Positions 36,641 to 45,819 of a stretch of DNA of 60,297 nucleotides are shown one piece after another; the first letter of the stretch is position 1, and each line of letters opens with the position of its first letter. The translations under genes and the position numbers were made by a program. The stretch is from an uncultured Methanobrevibacter sp. (lineage in GTDB: Archaea > Methanobacteriota > Methanobacteria > Methanobacteriales > Methanobacteriaceae). The stretch covers positions 1-60,297 of the forward strand of contig CACYVR010000001.1 in assembly GCA_902777885.1 (NCBI GenBank), given 5' to 3'. The notes below the pieces were generated by a model. That model had not been told where the DNA came from. It did not search any database and was given only the letters and a program-made list of their open reading frames with translations.

Positions 36641-37408
36641 TTAGGAAGTAAAAGAACTCCATCTCATCTGAGGAATATCTTTCCAAGTTCCATCTCCTGC
36701 TAGATATTTATCTTGTCCTCCCTGAGCTGGTGCGGGAACTAAACCAGAAGAACCGTTTGTATTTGACGTAGCTCCAAGCATAACATCTGTATTAGTTTGG
36801 ATAACTGCCCAATGATCATCATTTGCTGCATTACCATCTGTAACACATATGATCATATCTCCAACTTCACATATCTGACCTGCATATGTTCCAGCAGTAG
36901 CTACCTTATATGTCCATCCTTGTTTGTGCTCGTTCGGCAATGCTGTGACTGTTGCGCCCGTTTGACCAATAGTCCCTTTAAAGAGCATTGCATCATTGGC
37001 TGCAAAAGCATTCATAACAAATTCTGTTGTTGCGATTTGTGTTGTGCTGGTTCCATCTGCTGCAGTCGGTGCCGTTGGTGTTCCAGTAAAACTAGGACTA
37101 GCTAAAGGTGCTAGATAACTTAAATTTAATTCTGTCCAACCAGATGATGTCTTACAATATAAATTTATTAATTTATTGGGGGTTGCTGTTGTGTCAATGC
37201 GAGCATATAAAGATCCCTCAGGTGCACTAATATTTGAATCTGGAACAGATGTTCCCGATAATAAAGGTCTTGTAAATTCTTGACTTCCAATAAAAATACG
37301 GTGAGTATCTTGTAAAAAATAAATTACATTATCTTCTTTTGTGATACCCTCAAAAGCTTGTTGAGTTCCATACTTAAATTGTACTAATGAGTTATTTGTT
37401 ATAGCCAT
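36641..37408 (-). CDS. tail fibre-like protein
   Basis: 255 residues. Attachment module VQFKYGTQQAFEGITKEDNV, YFLQDTHRIFIGS; then LASPSFTGTPTAPTAADGT, a common phage fibre repeat, and MLFKGTIGQTGATVTALPNE, also found in the long fibre gene. Ends WKDIPQMRWSSFTS. RBS AAAGGAG. A baseplate-proximal fibre or collar piece is likely. Confidence 0.8.
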   Translation of the reverse strand: MAITNNSLVQFKYGTQQAFEGITKEDNVIYFLQDTHRIFIGSQEFTRPLLSGTSVPDSNISAPEGSLYARIDTTATPNKLINLYCKTSSGWTELNLSYLAPLASPSFTGTPTAPTAADGTSTTQIATTEFVMNAFAANDAMLFKGTIGQTGATVTALPNEHKQGWTYKVATAGTYAGQICEVGDMIICVTDGNAANDDHWAVIQTNTDVMLGATSNTNGSSGLVPAPAQGGQDKYLAGDGTWKDIPQMRWSSFTS

Positions 37409-37555
37409 AAAGATTTCTCCTTTTTATAATAAAATTTTAATTTTATAAATTATTATTTATAAAATTTATTTTTAACTGCCCCGTATTTAATAAAAAATCC
37501 CTTTAGAATGTTAAATGATGTTGTCCATATTATTCTACATTATATATTAAATAAA

Positions 37556-37584
37556 TTGACTTTATTCAAAAAATATATTATAAT
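37556..37584 (+). promoter_or_regulatory. promoter of the CodY-like/pyruvate formate-lyase operon
   Basis: TTGACT, 17 bp, TATAATATAATTAAG. It diverges from the fibre genes. Confidence 0.85.
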
Positions 37585-37627
37585 ATAATTAAGAAAAATG
37601 TCGAAAAAAGAAGAAAGGTGTTATATT

Positions 37628-38308
37628 ATGTCTAATCAAAATCAAGCAAAACAAATATATAGCGAACTTATTCAATCTGGTTATACTAAAAATGATATAC
37701 TATGTGTCGGATTCTATGAAGACAATACTCCTTATGCAATTATTCTTCCTACATTTGAGCAATTAGTATGTGAAGACCGTCCAATAAGCACTAAAAATAT
37801 AATAGTTGATGATTTGAGATATGTATATATGTGGTATTCACCAAAAGAATATCGAAGTATGTGGTGCTTACAATATCAAGATTTAATGGCACAGTTATTA
37901 GAAAATTTAGATTTTTTATATTCTCAAGGTATGGATATTCAAAGAAGTACTAAATGCGGAGATATCCCTATCATAAAAGAAATAATGTTAAATATTTTTT
38001 CTTTACACTATAAGTTAAATGATTCAAAAGTAAAGCAATGGTGTAACAAAGAAACTTTTTTTAAGCAGTTAACATATGCTGAAAAAGATGCTTTAAAATA
38101 TATCTCTGAGGAAGTTGGTGCGGAAGGGGATATTAGTATTTCAAAAATGATTGAAAAATATCCTATCTCTCGTCCAGTATGGAACAATTTATTTAAAAAA
38201 ATTCAAGAATTTGAAGTAGGAGAAATAACCAATAGAGGAGTAAAAGGCACACATATAAATATTACACATCCGCAGTTGCGTTATGATGCCGAGCATCATA
38301 AGATATAA
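37628..38308 (+). CDS. regulator with CodY-type DNA-binding domain
   Basis: 226 residues from ATG 37628 (AGAAAGGTG upstream). The C-terminal 75 residues match the CodY winged helix: LTYAEKDALKYISEEVGAEG, ISKMIEKYPISRPVWNNLFK, GVKGTHINI. In CodY this domain binds operators of nutrient-starvation genes in response to GTP and branched-chain amino acids. The N-terminal part is not an obvious GAF domain, so the signal may differ. It lies 15 bases before the pyruvate formate-lyase gene and probably regulates it, or competes with host CodY. Confidence 0.75.
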   Translation: MSNQNQAKQIYSELIQSGYTKNDILCVGFYEDNTPYAIILPTFEQLVCEDRPISTKNIIVDDLRYVYMWYSPKEYRSMWCLQYQDLMAQLLENLDFLYSQGMDIQRSTKCGDIPIIKEIMLNIFSLHYKLNDSKVKQWCNKETFFKQLTYAEKDALKYISEEVGAEGDISISKMIEKYPISRPVWNNLFKKIQEFEVGEITNRGVKGTHINITHPQLRYDAEHHKI

Positions 38309-38323
38309 AAGGAGTGAATAAAA

Positions 38324-40597
38324 ATGAAAAATAAAATTTATGATACTTTAAGAGAAAATCTCATAACAGACAAAAAGTGCTATCCTACGCTATCAGATCA
38401 AATGCAAAGATTTGTACAGATAGGCTTTACTTCTTATGATGGAAATGAGGATTTTCTTATGCCACCAACAGAAAAAACAAAAAAGCTATGGGATAAATTA
38501 CAACAATTACAAAAAGAAGAACAAAAAAACGGTGGTATACTAGATATGGATACAGATATTGTATCTACAATCACGTCCCATTCCCCCGGATACCTTGATA
38601 AAAAAAATGAAGTAATAGTTGGTTTACAAACAAATAAACCATTAAAGCGAGCGTTTATGCCTTTTGGTGGAATTAGGATGGCAGAACAGGCTTGCACAAC
38701 GAATGGTTATGTTCCATCTGGTGAACTCCATAAAATTTTCACAGAATATCATACAACGCATTCTGATGCTGTTTTTAGGATGTATAACAATGAGATAAAA
38801 AAATGTAGACATAATCATATTATTACTGGCTTGCCGGACACATATGGGCGAGGCCGCATCATTGGCGACTACAGACGAATAGCTCTGTTTGGAACAGATT
38901 ATTTAATTCAAGAGAAAAAAGAAGATATTAAAGAATTACACCAACAATTATCTTTTTTTGAGAAAATTGATGATAAACTTAAATTACTTGATGAGCTTGC
39001 ACAACAAGTACAAGCTCTTAAAAATATGACAACAATGGCGGATTTTTATGGATATGATATATCAAAACCTGCAAAAAACGCAAGAGAAGCGGTTCAATGG
39101 TTATATTTTGGTTATCTCGCTGCAATTAAATCGCAAAATGGCGCGGCAATGAGCGTTGGCAGAGTGTCTACTTTTTTAGATATTTATATTGAGCAAGATA
39201 TTCAGAATGGAGACCTTACAGAAAGCGAAGCACAAGAGTTAATTGACCAATTTGTATTAAAGCTACGCATGGTTCGCTTTGCTCGTATTCCCTCCTATAA
39301 TGAATTGTTTTCTGGTGATCCTGTATGGGCAACTCTTGAGATTGCGGGAATGCTTAATGATAAAAAACATATGGTCACAAAAACAGATTTCAGATTTCTT
39401 CATACTCTTGAGAACATGGGTCCTTCACCAGAACCAAATCTTACAGTTCTTTGGTCAGATAAACTTCCAGAAAACTTCAAAAAATATGCAGCAAAGATTT
39501 CAATAAATACAAGTTCAATTCAATATGAAAACGACGATCTAATGCGTAAATATTGGGGAAATGATTATTCTATTTGTTGTTGCGTATCGGCAGCAAAAAC
39601 TGGCGCATCACTTCAATTTTTTGGTGCTAGAGTAAATTTAGCCAAGTGTTTACTATATGCTATCAATGGTGGCATTGATGAAAAAACCTTTGAGCAAATT
39701 GGTCCAATAGAACCACCTCTTAAACAAGAAATTTTAGATTTTAAAACAGTATTAAAAAGATATGATAAATATCTTGCTTGGCTCGCGCTAGTATATATTG
39801 AAGCTCTTAACATCATTCATTATTGTCATGACAAATATTATTATGAAGCATCAGAAATGGCTTTAATTGATACGTATCCAGAACGCGTTCTTGCAACTGG
39901 AATCGCGGGGTTGTCTCATGTAGCAGATTCTTTAAGTGCAATTAAATACGCAAAAGTAAGACCAATCTATAATAAAGATGGCATTGCTGTTGATTATTGT
40001 GTTGAAGGAGATTTTCCTCGATATGGTAATGATGATGATAGAGTAGATGACATTGCAAAATGGGTTATGAAAGTATTTAGTAAACATTTAAAAAATAATA
40101 AAACATATAGAAATATTCCAATTACAACATCCCTATTAACTATTACTTCAAATGTTGTATATGGAAAAGCTACTGGCGCAACCCCAGACGGAAGAGCCGC
40201 ATGGACGCCATTCTCACCGGGCGCAAATCCAAGCTATGGCGCAGAAACCAATGGATTGCTTGCATCATTAAATTCAGTTGCAAAAATGCCATATGATTTA
40301 GCTCTTGATGGTATTTCAAATACTCAAACAATTAGCCCAGATGCTATTGGACATAATGAAGAAGAAAGAAAAGAAAATCTTATTGCTGTGCTTGATGGAT
40401 ACTTTAATCAAGGCGGACAACATTTAAATGTTAATATTTTTGGGACAGAAAAGCTAATAGATGCAATGGAGCACCCAGAGAAAGAGGAGTATGCAAATTT
40501 TACAATTCGAGTGTCAGGGTATGCTGTTAAGTTTATTAATTTAACAAAAGAACAACAACTCGACGTAATTCAACGGACTTGCCACAAGGCAATGTAA
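38324..40597 (+). CDS. pflB: pyruvate formate-lyase (glycyl-radical formate acetyltransferase)
   Basis: 757 residues, essentially the full length of bacterial PFL (about 760). The enzyme turns pyruvate and CoA into acetyl-CoA and formate without oxygen. The active-site cysteines are at 418 and 419 within SICCCVSA (a third cysteine follows), then [21 protein letters not shown]. The glycyl-radical loop RVSGYAVKF has its glycine at about 732. Also [21 protein letters not shown] and [10 protein letters not shown] are typical. No activating enzyme (PflA) is in the window, so a host activase would be needed. Preceded by the CodY-like gene in one operon. Confidence 0.95.
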   Translation: MKNKIYDTLRENLITDKKCYPTLSDQMQRFVQIGFTSYDGNEDFLMPPTEKTKKLWDKLQQLQKEEQKNGGILDMDTDIVSTITSHSPGYLDKKNEVIVGLQTNKPLKRAFMPFGGIRMAEQACTTNGYVPSGELHKIFTEYHTTHSDAVFRMYNNEIKKCRHNHIITGLPDTYGRGRIIGDYRRIALFGTDYLIQEKKEDIKELHQQLSFFEKIDDKLKLLDELAQQVQALKNMTTMADFYGYDISKPAKNAREAVQWLYFGYLAAIKSQNGAAMSVGRVSTFLDIYIEQDIQNGDLTESEAQELIDQFVLKLRMVRFARIPSYNELFSGDPVWATLEIAGMLNDKKHMVTKTDFRFLHTLENMGPSPEPNLTVLWSDKLPENFKKYAAKISINTSSIQYENDDLMRKYWGNDYSICCCVSAAKTGASLQFFGARVNLAKCLLYAINGGIDEKTFEQIGPIEPPLKQEILDFKTVLKRYDKYLAWLALVYIEALNIIHYCHDKYYYEASEMALIDTYPERVLATGIAGLSHVADSLSAIKYAKVRPIYNKDGIAVDYCVEGDFPRYGNDDDRVDDIAKWVMKVFSKHLKNNKTYRNIPITTSLLTITSNVVYGKATGATPDGRAAWTPFSPGANPSYGAETNGLLASLNSVAKMPYDLALDGISNTQTISPDAIGHNEEERKENLIAVLDGYFNQGGQHLNVNIFGTEKLIDAMEHPEKEEYANFTIRVSGYAVKFINLTKEQQLDVIQRTCHKAM

Positions 40598-40604
40598 GAT
40601 AATA

Positions 40605-40628
40605 CCCCGAAGGCTTCGGCTTTCGGGG
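40605..40628 (+). terminator. hairpin after pyruvate formate-lyase
   Basis: CCCCGAA/TTCGGGG with an inner GGCTTCGGC. No T-tract, so probably an mRNA 3'-stabilising or partial terminator. Confidence 0.55.
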
Positions 40629-40654
40629 ACTTGAAATTTTAAGGAGGTATCTTT

Positions 40655-40966
40655 ATGACTTTCGCAGAATGGAATGACCAATTACATATTCCTTTTGATG
40701 AATGGTTTTTACATGAATGGGATGACGGTTGGCTACGGACAGATGATAGAGTAAGTAAATATATCATAAGAAATTTTCAAGAAGTATCTATTCAGATAAA
40801 GCATGATTTTTTTAAAGATACTTATATTTCTATATTTAAAATTGGAGAAAGATATTTTCGCATTAGATGGTTTTATATTTATGATGGAAATATTTGCGCA
40901 AGTCCAATAGAAGAGGTTAGAAAAGAAACAAAAAATATAGAACTTGATTATTATGTCCTCATTTGA
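40655..40966 (+). CDS. unknown aromatic-rich protein
   Basis: 103 residues with AAGGAGG upstream. Rich in tryptophan, phenylalanine and tyrosine (FDEWFLHEWDDGWLRTDD, ERYFRIRWFYIYDG), suggesting a compact beta protein. The stop codon overlaps the -35 of the vault gene's promoter. Family unknown. Confidence 0.6.
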   Translation: MTFAEWNDQLHIPFDEWFLHEWDDGWLRTDDRVSKYIIRNFQEVSIQIKHDFFKDTYISIFKIGERYFRIRWFYIYDGNICASPIEEVRKETKNIELDYYVLI

Positions 40967-40991
40967 AAATTATAAAAAAATTTGATATAAT
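40963..40991 (+). promoter_or_regulatory. promoter of the vault-protein homologue
   Basis: TTGAAA (overlapping a TGA stop), 17 bp, TATAATATATATAC. The leader has AAAAGGAG before ATG 41044. Confidence 0.9.
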
Positions 40992-41043
40992 ATATATACA
41001 ATAAAAAATAAAAATGAGTTTTTGAGAAAAAGGAGATTTATTT

Positions 41044-43467
41044 ATGGCAAGATATGATGACTATAATGAGCGCCCCACAGGTGCTCGCCAGAAAGACCTT
41101 GTTCTTAATATGAATGAATACGCTCATTTGCTTTCCAGAACAGATGGAAATATTAAATGCGCTGTAGGTCCATATCAGACATCTCTTTCGCAGCAGGAGA
41201 CTCCTGTCATTTTTAATACAAAAACAAAGCGTTTTGAAGAGTGCGATGATTATGAAAAGGCGAAACAGTTGTTTGTGTCTGCTCCTGAGGGCTGGTACAT
41301 AGTCCTTAAGAATCCCGCGAAAGACAATGGACATCCTGAGGCCGGTAGACAGAATCAGACACCGACAACGATTGAAATTGGTCGAAAGATTAATATTTCT
41401 GGGCCAACATCCTTTGCACTGTTCCCCGGTCAGATGGCAAAAGTTGTAAGAGGACATAGACTTCGTTCTAATCAGTATTTGCTTGCGCGTGTATACGATG
41501 CGGAAGCGGCGAAGGCTAACACTGAAGCTGCTACGATGGTAGATACAGAGGGCAACGCAATAGCAACAACAACTGAATATTTTGTAGGGCAGCTTCTTGT
41601 TATTAAGGGTACAGAAGTTTCGTTCTATATGCCACCGACAGGCATCGAAGTTATTCCCGTCGGCGGTAAGGGTGATGAATATGTAAGAGATGCGGTTACT
41701 CTTGAAAGACTTGAATATGCAATTCTGAAAGACGAGGACGGTGAAAAGAGATATATTCACGGTCCTGCCGTAGTATTCCCCAAGCCGACCGAAGTTTTTG
41801 TTCAGGCGCCTAAGGGCGGCAATATTTTCCGCGCGCTTGAACTTTCCCCCATCAGTGGTATTTATGTAAAAGTAATTGCTGCTTATGATGATACTATAAC
41901 AAACACAAAGGGTGAAAAGAAGAAAATACATCACCCTATTGGTGAGGAACTATTTATTACTGGTAAAGACCAGATGATCTACTATCCGAGACCAGAGCAC
42001 GCACTTATTCAGTATGATGGAAAGTATATGCACCATGCTATTGCTATTCCTGAAGGTGAAGGTCGGTATATTCTTAATCGTCTTACAGGCGAAATTAAGA
42101 CAATCAAGGGGCCAAGTATGTATCTCCCCGACCCTCGTACAGAGGTTGTTGTTAAGCGTAAACTTACCAAAAAGGAATGTGCTTTATACTACCCCGGCAA
42201 CGCAGAAGTTGCAGCTTATAATGAGCAACTTACAGAACAGTCTGTAGCTCGTTCGTTGAAGGCAAAGAATGATGTTATCAATACAGCATATTTGTCTGCT
42301 GATCAGGAAGCAACACTTGCAATATTTGAAGCAAATGCCAATATTTCGAGAGGAACCTCTTATACAAAGCCTCGCACAATTACGCTTGATACCAAGTTTG
42401 ATGGCGCAGTAAGTATTGATGTATGGAATGGTTATGCAATTAATGTCATTTCTAAGAGAGGAACAAAGCGTCTTATCGTTGGTCCCACCACAACACTTCT
42501 TGACTACGATGAGACACTTGAGTCTGTTAATCCTGAAACACTCAATGAAACAGTATTTCTCAAAACTGATGGAGACGGTTTCAATGTAGCGGCGGGAACA
42601 AGAACAAGAGACAATATTGATTTCTCTGTTGAGGCAACATTTTCTTTTTCTTTTATCAATACAGCCACAGAAAAGTGGTTCTCACAGAAAGACTACAAGA
42701 CAAGACTTGTTGAGTTCTGCCGTAAAAAGATAAATGAAGAAATTAGAAAGCACCCTATTCTTGAAATCTGCGACGGCGCAGCATTTGAGAATATCTTTAA
42801 CGGAGTAATCTACAATGATTATATTTCTATTGATGAAGTAAGAATTAATTCTTGCAGGGTTGGTACAGCCAGCGTTGCAAAAATGATTTCTGAAAATAGA
42901 AATTCTCTTGTTGAAAGCAGCTTGAATGCAGCATACTCTGAGGCGGAAATTGCTGTTAAAAAGCGCATTGCAGAAGCTGAGAAGACCATTAAGGAAAATC
43001 AGATTGCTGTTGATGAATATATTACACAGCTTAAGCACGAAAATGAAATGAGTAAACTTGCTCGTTATGAAGAAGAGGTTGCAAAACGCCACGAAATAGA
43101 TCAGTCTAATAAGCAGGCAGAGGCAGATATGCAGAAGCTTATCGACTTTGTAGAAGCTGCAAAGTTGGCTCGTGAAAAGAAAGAAGCAGAGCAGAACGCA
43201 GAATTTGCGGCAAAGAAAGCAGAAATCGAAAAGACAAAGCAGGATGCTTATGCAGACGCTGTAGCTAAGATTATGACTGCTATCACACCTGATCTCGTTG
43301 CTGCAATGACATCGAAAGCAAACGCAGACCTGTTTACAACAGCAGCAGAATCGCTTGCTCCTTACGCACTCGCGGGTGGAGACGAAACAGTTGCAGATGT
43401 TGCAAACAAGCTTATGCGTGGAACATCTGTCGAAGGTGTACTTGGACAGATTATCAAGAACAAGTAA
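41044..43467 (+). CDS. major vault protein (MVP) homologue
   Basis: 807 residues (human MVP 893). The first about 400 residues are MVP-type beta repeats: VGPYQTSLSQQETPVIFN then EGWYIVLKNPAKD; INISGPTSFALFPGQ; VIKGTEVSFYMPP; IGEELFITGKDQMIYYP; TGEIKTIKGPSMYLPDPRTE. A shoulder/band-7-like domain follows at about 460-610 (IDVWNGYAINVISKRGTKRL, VGPTTTLLDYDETLE, RTRDNIDFSVEATFSFSF). A long charged coiled coil at about 620-740 and a short cap end complete the vault plan. Known MVP self-assembles into hollow barrels of 78 chains. Codons are regular and GC-richer than neighbours; own promoter and terminator imply strong expression. Confidence 0.88.
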   Translation: MARYDDYNERPTGARQKDLVLNMNEYAHLLSRTDGNIKCAVGPYQTSLSQQETPVIFNTKTKRFEECDDYEKAKQLFVSAPEGWYIVLKNPAKDNGHPEAGRQNQTPTTIEIGRKINISGPTSFALFPGQMAKVVRGHRLRSNQYLLARVYDAEAAKANTEAATMVDTEGNAIATTTEYFVGQLLVIKGTEVSFYMPPTGIEVIPVGGKGDEYVRDAVTLERLEYAILKDEDGEKRYIHGPAVVFPKPTEVFVQAPKGGNIFRALELSPISGIYVKVIAAYDDTITNTKGEKKKIHHPIGEELFITGKDQMIYYPRPEHALIQYDGKYMHHAIAIPEGEGRYILNRLTGEIKTIKGPSMYLPDPRTEVVVKRKLTKKECALYYPGNAEVAAYNEQLTEQSVARSLKAKNDVINTAYLSADQEATLAIFEANANISRGTSYTKPRTITLDTKFDGAVSIDVWNGYAINVISKRGTKRLIVGPTTTLLDYDETLESVNPETLNETVFLKTDGDGFNVAAGTRTRDNIDFSVEATFSFSFINTATEKWFSQKDYKTRLVEFCRKKINEEIRKHPILEICDGAAFENIFNGVIYNDYISIDEVRINSCRVGTASVAKMISENRNSLVESSLNAAYSEAEIAVKKRIAEAEKTIKENQIAVDEYITQLKHENEMSKLARYEEEVAKRHEIDQSNKQAEADMQKLIDFVEAAKLAREKKEAEQNAEFAAKKAEIEKTKQDAYADAVAKIMTAITPDLVAAMTSKANADLFTTAAESLAPYALAGGDETVADVANKLMRGTSVEGVLGQIIKNK

Positions 43468-43490
43468 TCTTATCTAAGCAAAATTCACAT

Positions 43491-43527
43491 AAAAGGCTGG
43501 GGCAAAAACCCAGCCTTTATTTTTTTA
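43491..43527 (+). terminator. terminator fused to next promoter
   Basis: AAAGGCTGGG/CCCAGCCTTT stem then ATTTTTTT. TTTATT at the stem edge is the next -35. Confidence 0.9.
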
Positions 43528-43544
43528 AAAAAATATGATATAAT
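43516..43544 (+). promoter_or_regulatory. promoter of the RNA-repair cluster
   Basis: TTTATT, 17 bp, TATAATAATTATAGAAAATC. Confidence 0.75.
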
Positions 43545-43574
43545 AATTATAGAAAATCAAAAGAAGGGATATAT

Positions 43575-44411
43575 ATGTTAAATTACTCAAAAGAAGTAAA
43601 TGAAAAAATTTACACATCTTTATTTTATCATTATTATATGATGTGTGATAAATATGGTGAAGATAATATCTTTGGTATCTTCACAGTAGGAAGTATGAAT
43701 TATGGTAGCTATAACCCTGATACTTCAGATGTAGATACAAAACTTGTTATTATACCAAGCGCAGATGAGATACTCGCACTAAAGCCTTCACCGATTAGTA
43801 CAAGTAATGATATTAAAAATGAAAAATGTAATGTTCAAGATATCCGTGCTTTCTTTAAAGGATTGATGAATCAAAGCCCCAATTCACTTGAAGTTTTGGT
43901 AACACCATTTTATTATATAAATCCAAAATGGGCATATATTTGGGATTATATTATACCTAATGTAGACGAAATTGCACATATTAATGAAGCACGTTTTATT
44001 AGCTCTGTACTTGGACAGATTAAACAATTTTTAACTAATACCACCCTTACACCGAAACAAGCTTATCATTGTGAAAGATTAGCTATTGTTTGTAAAAGAT
44101 ATATTGAAGGGCAGTCTTTAAAAGATTGTATTCAATTAGATGAGCCGACACAAGAATGGCTTAATAAAATTAAATTTAATAAAAATCCAATTGATTGTCT
44201 TATTGATCTCGATGAAGAAATGAAACTTTTTGAAGATTTTATTCAAAAAAATAAAAAACCAGAACCAATGACTTATCCTTTATTCACCGAAATTTTAAGA
44301 ATTGTTTTTTTAGAAACACTTTCTAAAAAGGAGGACTATAATGTTACAGTTACAGGAGTTCATATTGACCCATTGGAATTGGCGAGAGGAATTAATCCAA
44401 GATCCTTATAA
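43575..44411 (+). CDS. nucleotidyltransferase-fold protein
   Basis: 278 residues. The polymerase-beta-like signature is VGSMNYGSYNPDTSDVD, with G39-S40 and the metal-binding D52 and D54. A helical C-terminal half follows. Such stand-alone enzymes add nucleotides to proteins, antibiotics or RNA ends. Directly upstream of, and overlapping by 71 bases, the RNA ligase gene, so an RNA-end role (tailing or repair) is plausible. RBS AGAAGGG. Confidence 0.7.
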   Translation: MLNYSKEVNEKIYTSLFYHYYMMCDKYGEDNIFGIFTVGSMNYGSYNPDTSDVDTKLVIIPSADEILALKPSPISTSNDIKNEKCNVQDIRAFFKGLMNQSPNSLEVLVTPFYYINPKWAYIWDYIIPNVDEIAHINEARFISSVLGQIKQFLTNTTLTPKQAYHCERLAIVCKRYIEGQSLKDCIQLDEPTQEWLNKIKFNKNPIDCLIDLDEEMKLFEDFIQKNKKPEPMTYPLFTEILRIVFLETLSKKEDYNVTVTGVHIDPLELARGINPRSL

Positions 44412-45507
44412 TCTTAAAATATCTGAAAAAGATGGCTTTTATCTTTTTAAATATTCACAGCTGAATTCTGATTTTTCAAAAGAAATATGCCGCGAAGCAA
44501 GAGGAATAATACTTGACTCCCGCAACAATTGGAAAGTGGTTCGTCTTGCTTTCTACAAATTCTTTAATCAAGGTGAACAATATGCTGATCAATTAGATTG
44601 GGATTCAGCAATAGCAACTGAAAAAATAGATGGCTCTATAATGACATTATGGTATGCGCGCGGAGAATGGCATCTTTCAACTAATGGCTCTATTGATGCC
44701 GCTGATGCGCAAGTTAATATCACTAATTATACCTTTAAACAAGTATTTGATGTGGCAGCGGAAAAATGTGAATTAGATTATTCAAAACTTAACCCTCAAT
44801 ACAACTATACTTTTGAACTTGTGTCGCCATACAATCGAGTAGTTCTTCAATATGATACTCCTGCAATATATCATCTTTCTACTCGTGATATGGAATCTTT
44901 AGAAGAAATAGAAGTAGATATAGGTATACAGAAGCCAAAACAATATGAGTGTAATAGTTTAAAAGATTATCAACTTCTCGTATCTAAAATGGACGAAAAT
45001 CATGAGGGTATAGTGGTAAGAGATAAAAGTTATCATCGTGTAAAATTAAAAACTCTTTTCTATTTTGACCTTCATAGAAAAGCTAATAATGGTCATATCA
45101 CTCTTGAACGGGCACTCGATATAATCCGCGCCAATGAGCAGGAAGAGTTTCTTGTATATTTCCCAGAATATAAAGCATATTTTTCCGCAATCTATGAACA
45201 ATACCATGATTTTTTAAATACTTGCAATGTTATTAATACTAACGTTCAATATTGGATAAGCAATCATATAAATGAACCAATATTTTCTAAAAATAAAAAA
45301 CAAGAAATACATAAGAAACTTCGTGGTTCTTTTGCTCAATTTGTTAAGAATTATATCAACCCCCATTATCGTTTTATAGCTTTTTCAAGCTATGACTATA
45401 AGATGCAACAAGTTATAGATGAACTGTCTTCTGCAAAAATAATAGAATTAATCAATATGAAAGACAAGGTAAAATTGGAGGAATTAATTAATTATGAAAA
45501 TAATTAA
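44341..45507 (+). CDS. T4 Rnl1-like RNA ligase
   Basis: 388 residues. Ligase motifs in order: nucleophile loop EKIDGS with the adenylated lysine at K95 (K99 in T4), the preceding CREARGIILD strand, motif IIIa-like TFELVSP, motif IV HEGIVVRD, motif V VKLKT. A C-terminal helical domain follows, as in Rnl1, which seals tRNA cut in the anticodon loop. AAAAGGAGG precedes ATG 44341. Start chosen for that site despite the overlap with the upstream gene. Ends SSAKIIELINMKDKVKLEEL, a tail duplicated just downstream. Confidence 0.9.
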   Translation: MLQLQEFILTHWNWREELIQDPYNLKISEKDGFYLFKYSQLNSDFSKEICREARGIILDSRNNWKVVRLAFYKFFNQGEQYADQLDWDSAIATEKIDGSIMTLWYARGEWHLSTNGSIDAADAQVNITNYTFKQVFDVAAEKCELDYSKLNPQYNYTFELVSPYNRVVLQYDTPAIYHLSTRDMESLEEIEVDIGIQKPKQYECNSLKDYQLLVSKMDENHEGIVVRDKSYHRVKLKTLFYFDLHRKANNGHITLERALDIIRANEQEEFLVYFPEYKAYFSAIYEQYHDFLNTCNVINTNVQYWISNHINEPIFSKNKKQEIHKKLRGSFAQFVKNYINPHYRFIAFSSYDYKMQQVIDELSSAKIIELINMKDKVKLEELINYENN

Positions 45508-45700
45508 AAAAGGTGATATCAATATAGCTACTGCCACTATTACATTTAATTGTCCTACGTGTTTCGCCATGTTTGAAGCTTCTCGTGGAGAATGGACTAA
45601 AACTTCAAGCGCACAGCTGTCTTCAAACATGGTTATGTGCAAAAGCTATTGTCCGTGCTGTGGAGAGTGCGTAAGAAGAATAATTAAAGATATTTTATAA
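45494..45700 (+). CDS. zinc-ribbon protein, copy 1
   Basis: 68 residues starting MKIIKKGD. Two CxxC pairs, NCPTC at about 19-22 and CPCC at about 53-56, make a zinc ribbon. The start overlaps the end of the ligase gene (LEELINYENN). A paralogue follows at 45806. Possibly a ligase partner or RNA-binding adaptor. Confidence 0.7.
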   Translation: MKIIKKGDINIATATITFNCPTCFAMFEASRGEWTKTSSAQLSSNMVMCKSYCPCCGECVRRIIKDIL

Positions 45701-45714
45701 AACAGAGCTTTATT

Positions 45715-45819
45715 ATGAGAATAATTAAAGAAGAACCATCTTCCAAAAAAATTATCGAGATAATGGATATGGAAAAAGAAATAAAATTAGAGGAGTTAAT
45801 TAGTTATGAAAATAATTAA
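45715..45819 (+). CDS. duplicated 3' end of the RNA ligase
   Basis: 34 residues: MRIIKEEPSSKKIIEIMDME, then a tail ending KLEELISYENN. From residue 10 it parallels the C-terminus of the ligase (SSAKIIELINMKDKVKLEEL), and it is followed, with the same overlap, by a second zinc-ribbon gene. This points to tandem duplication of [ligase tail + zinc ribbon]. It has no clear ribosome site and may be a remnant. Confidence 0.5.
   Translation: MRIIKEEPSSKKIIEIMDMEKEIKLEELISYENN

Noticed and set aside
28003-40597. Host chromosome segment rather than phage
   Set aside because: The presence of PFL and a CodY domain raised this, but the block is continuous with fibre genes and shares the phage promoter family, with no integrase or boundary visible. 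It is not fully excluded.
41038-41934. Minus-strand 298-codon frame over the vault gene
   Set aside because: Opposite a clearly coding MVP-like sequence, cysteine/isoleucine-rich nonsense composition, no ribosome site.
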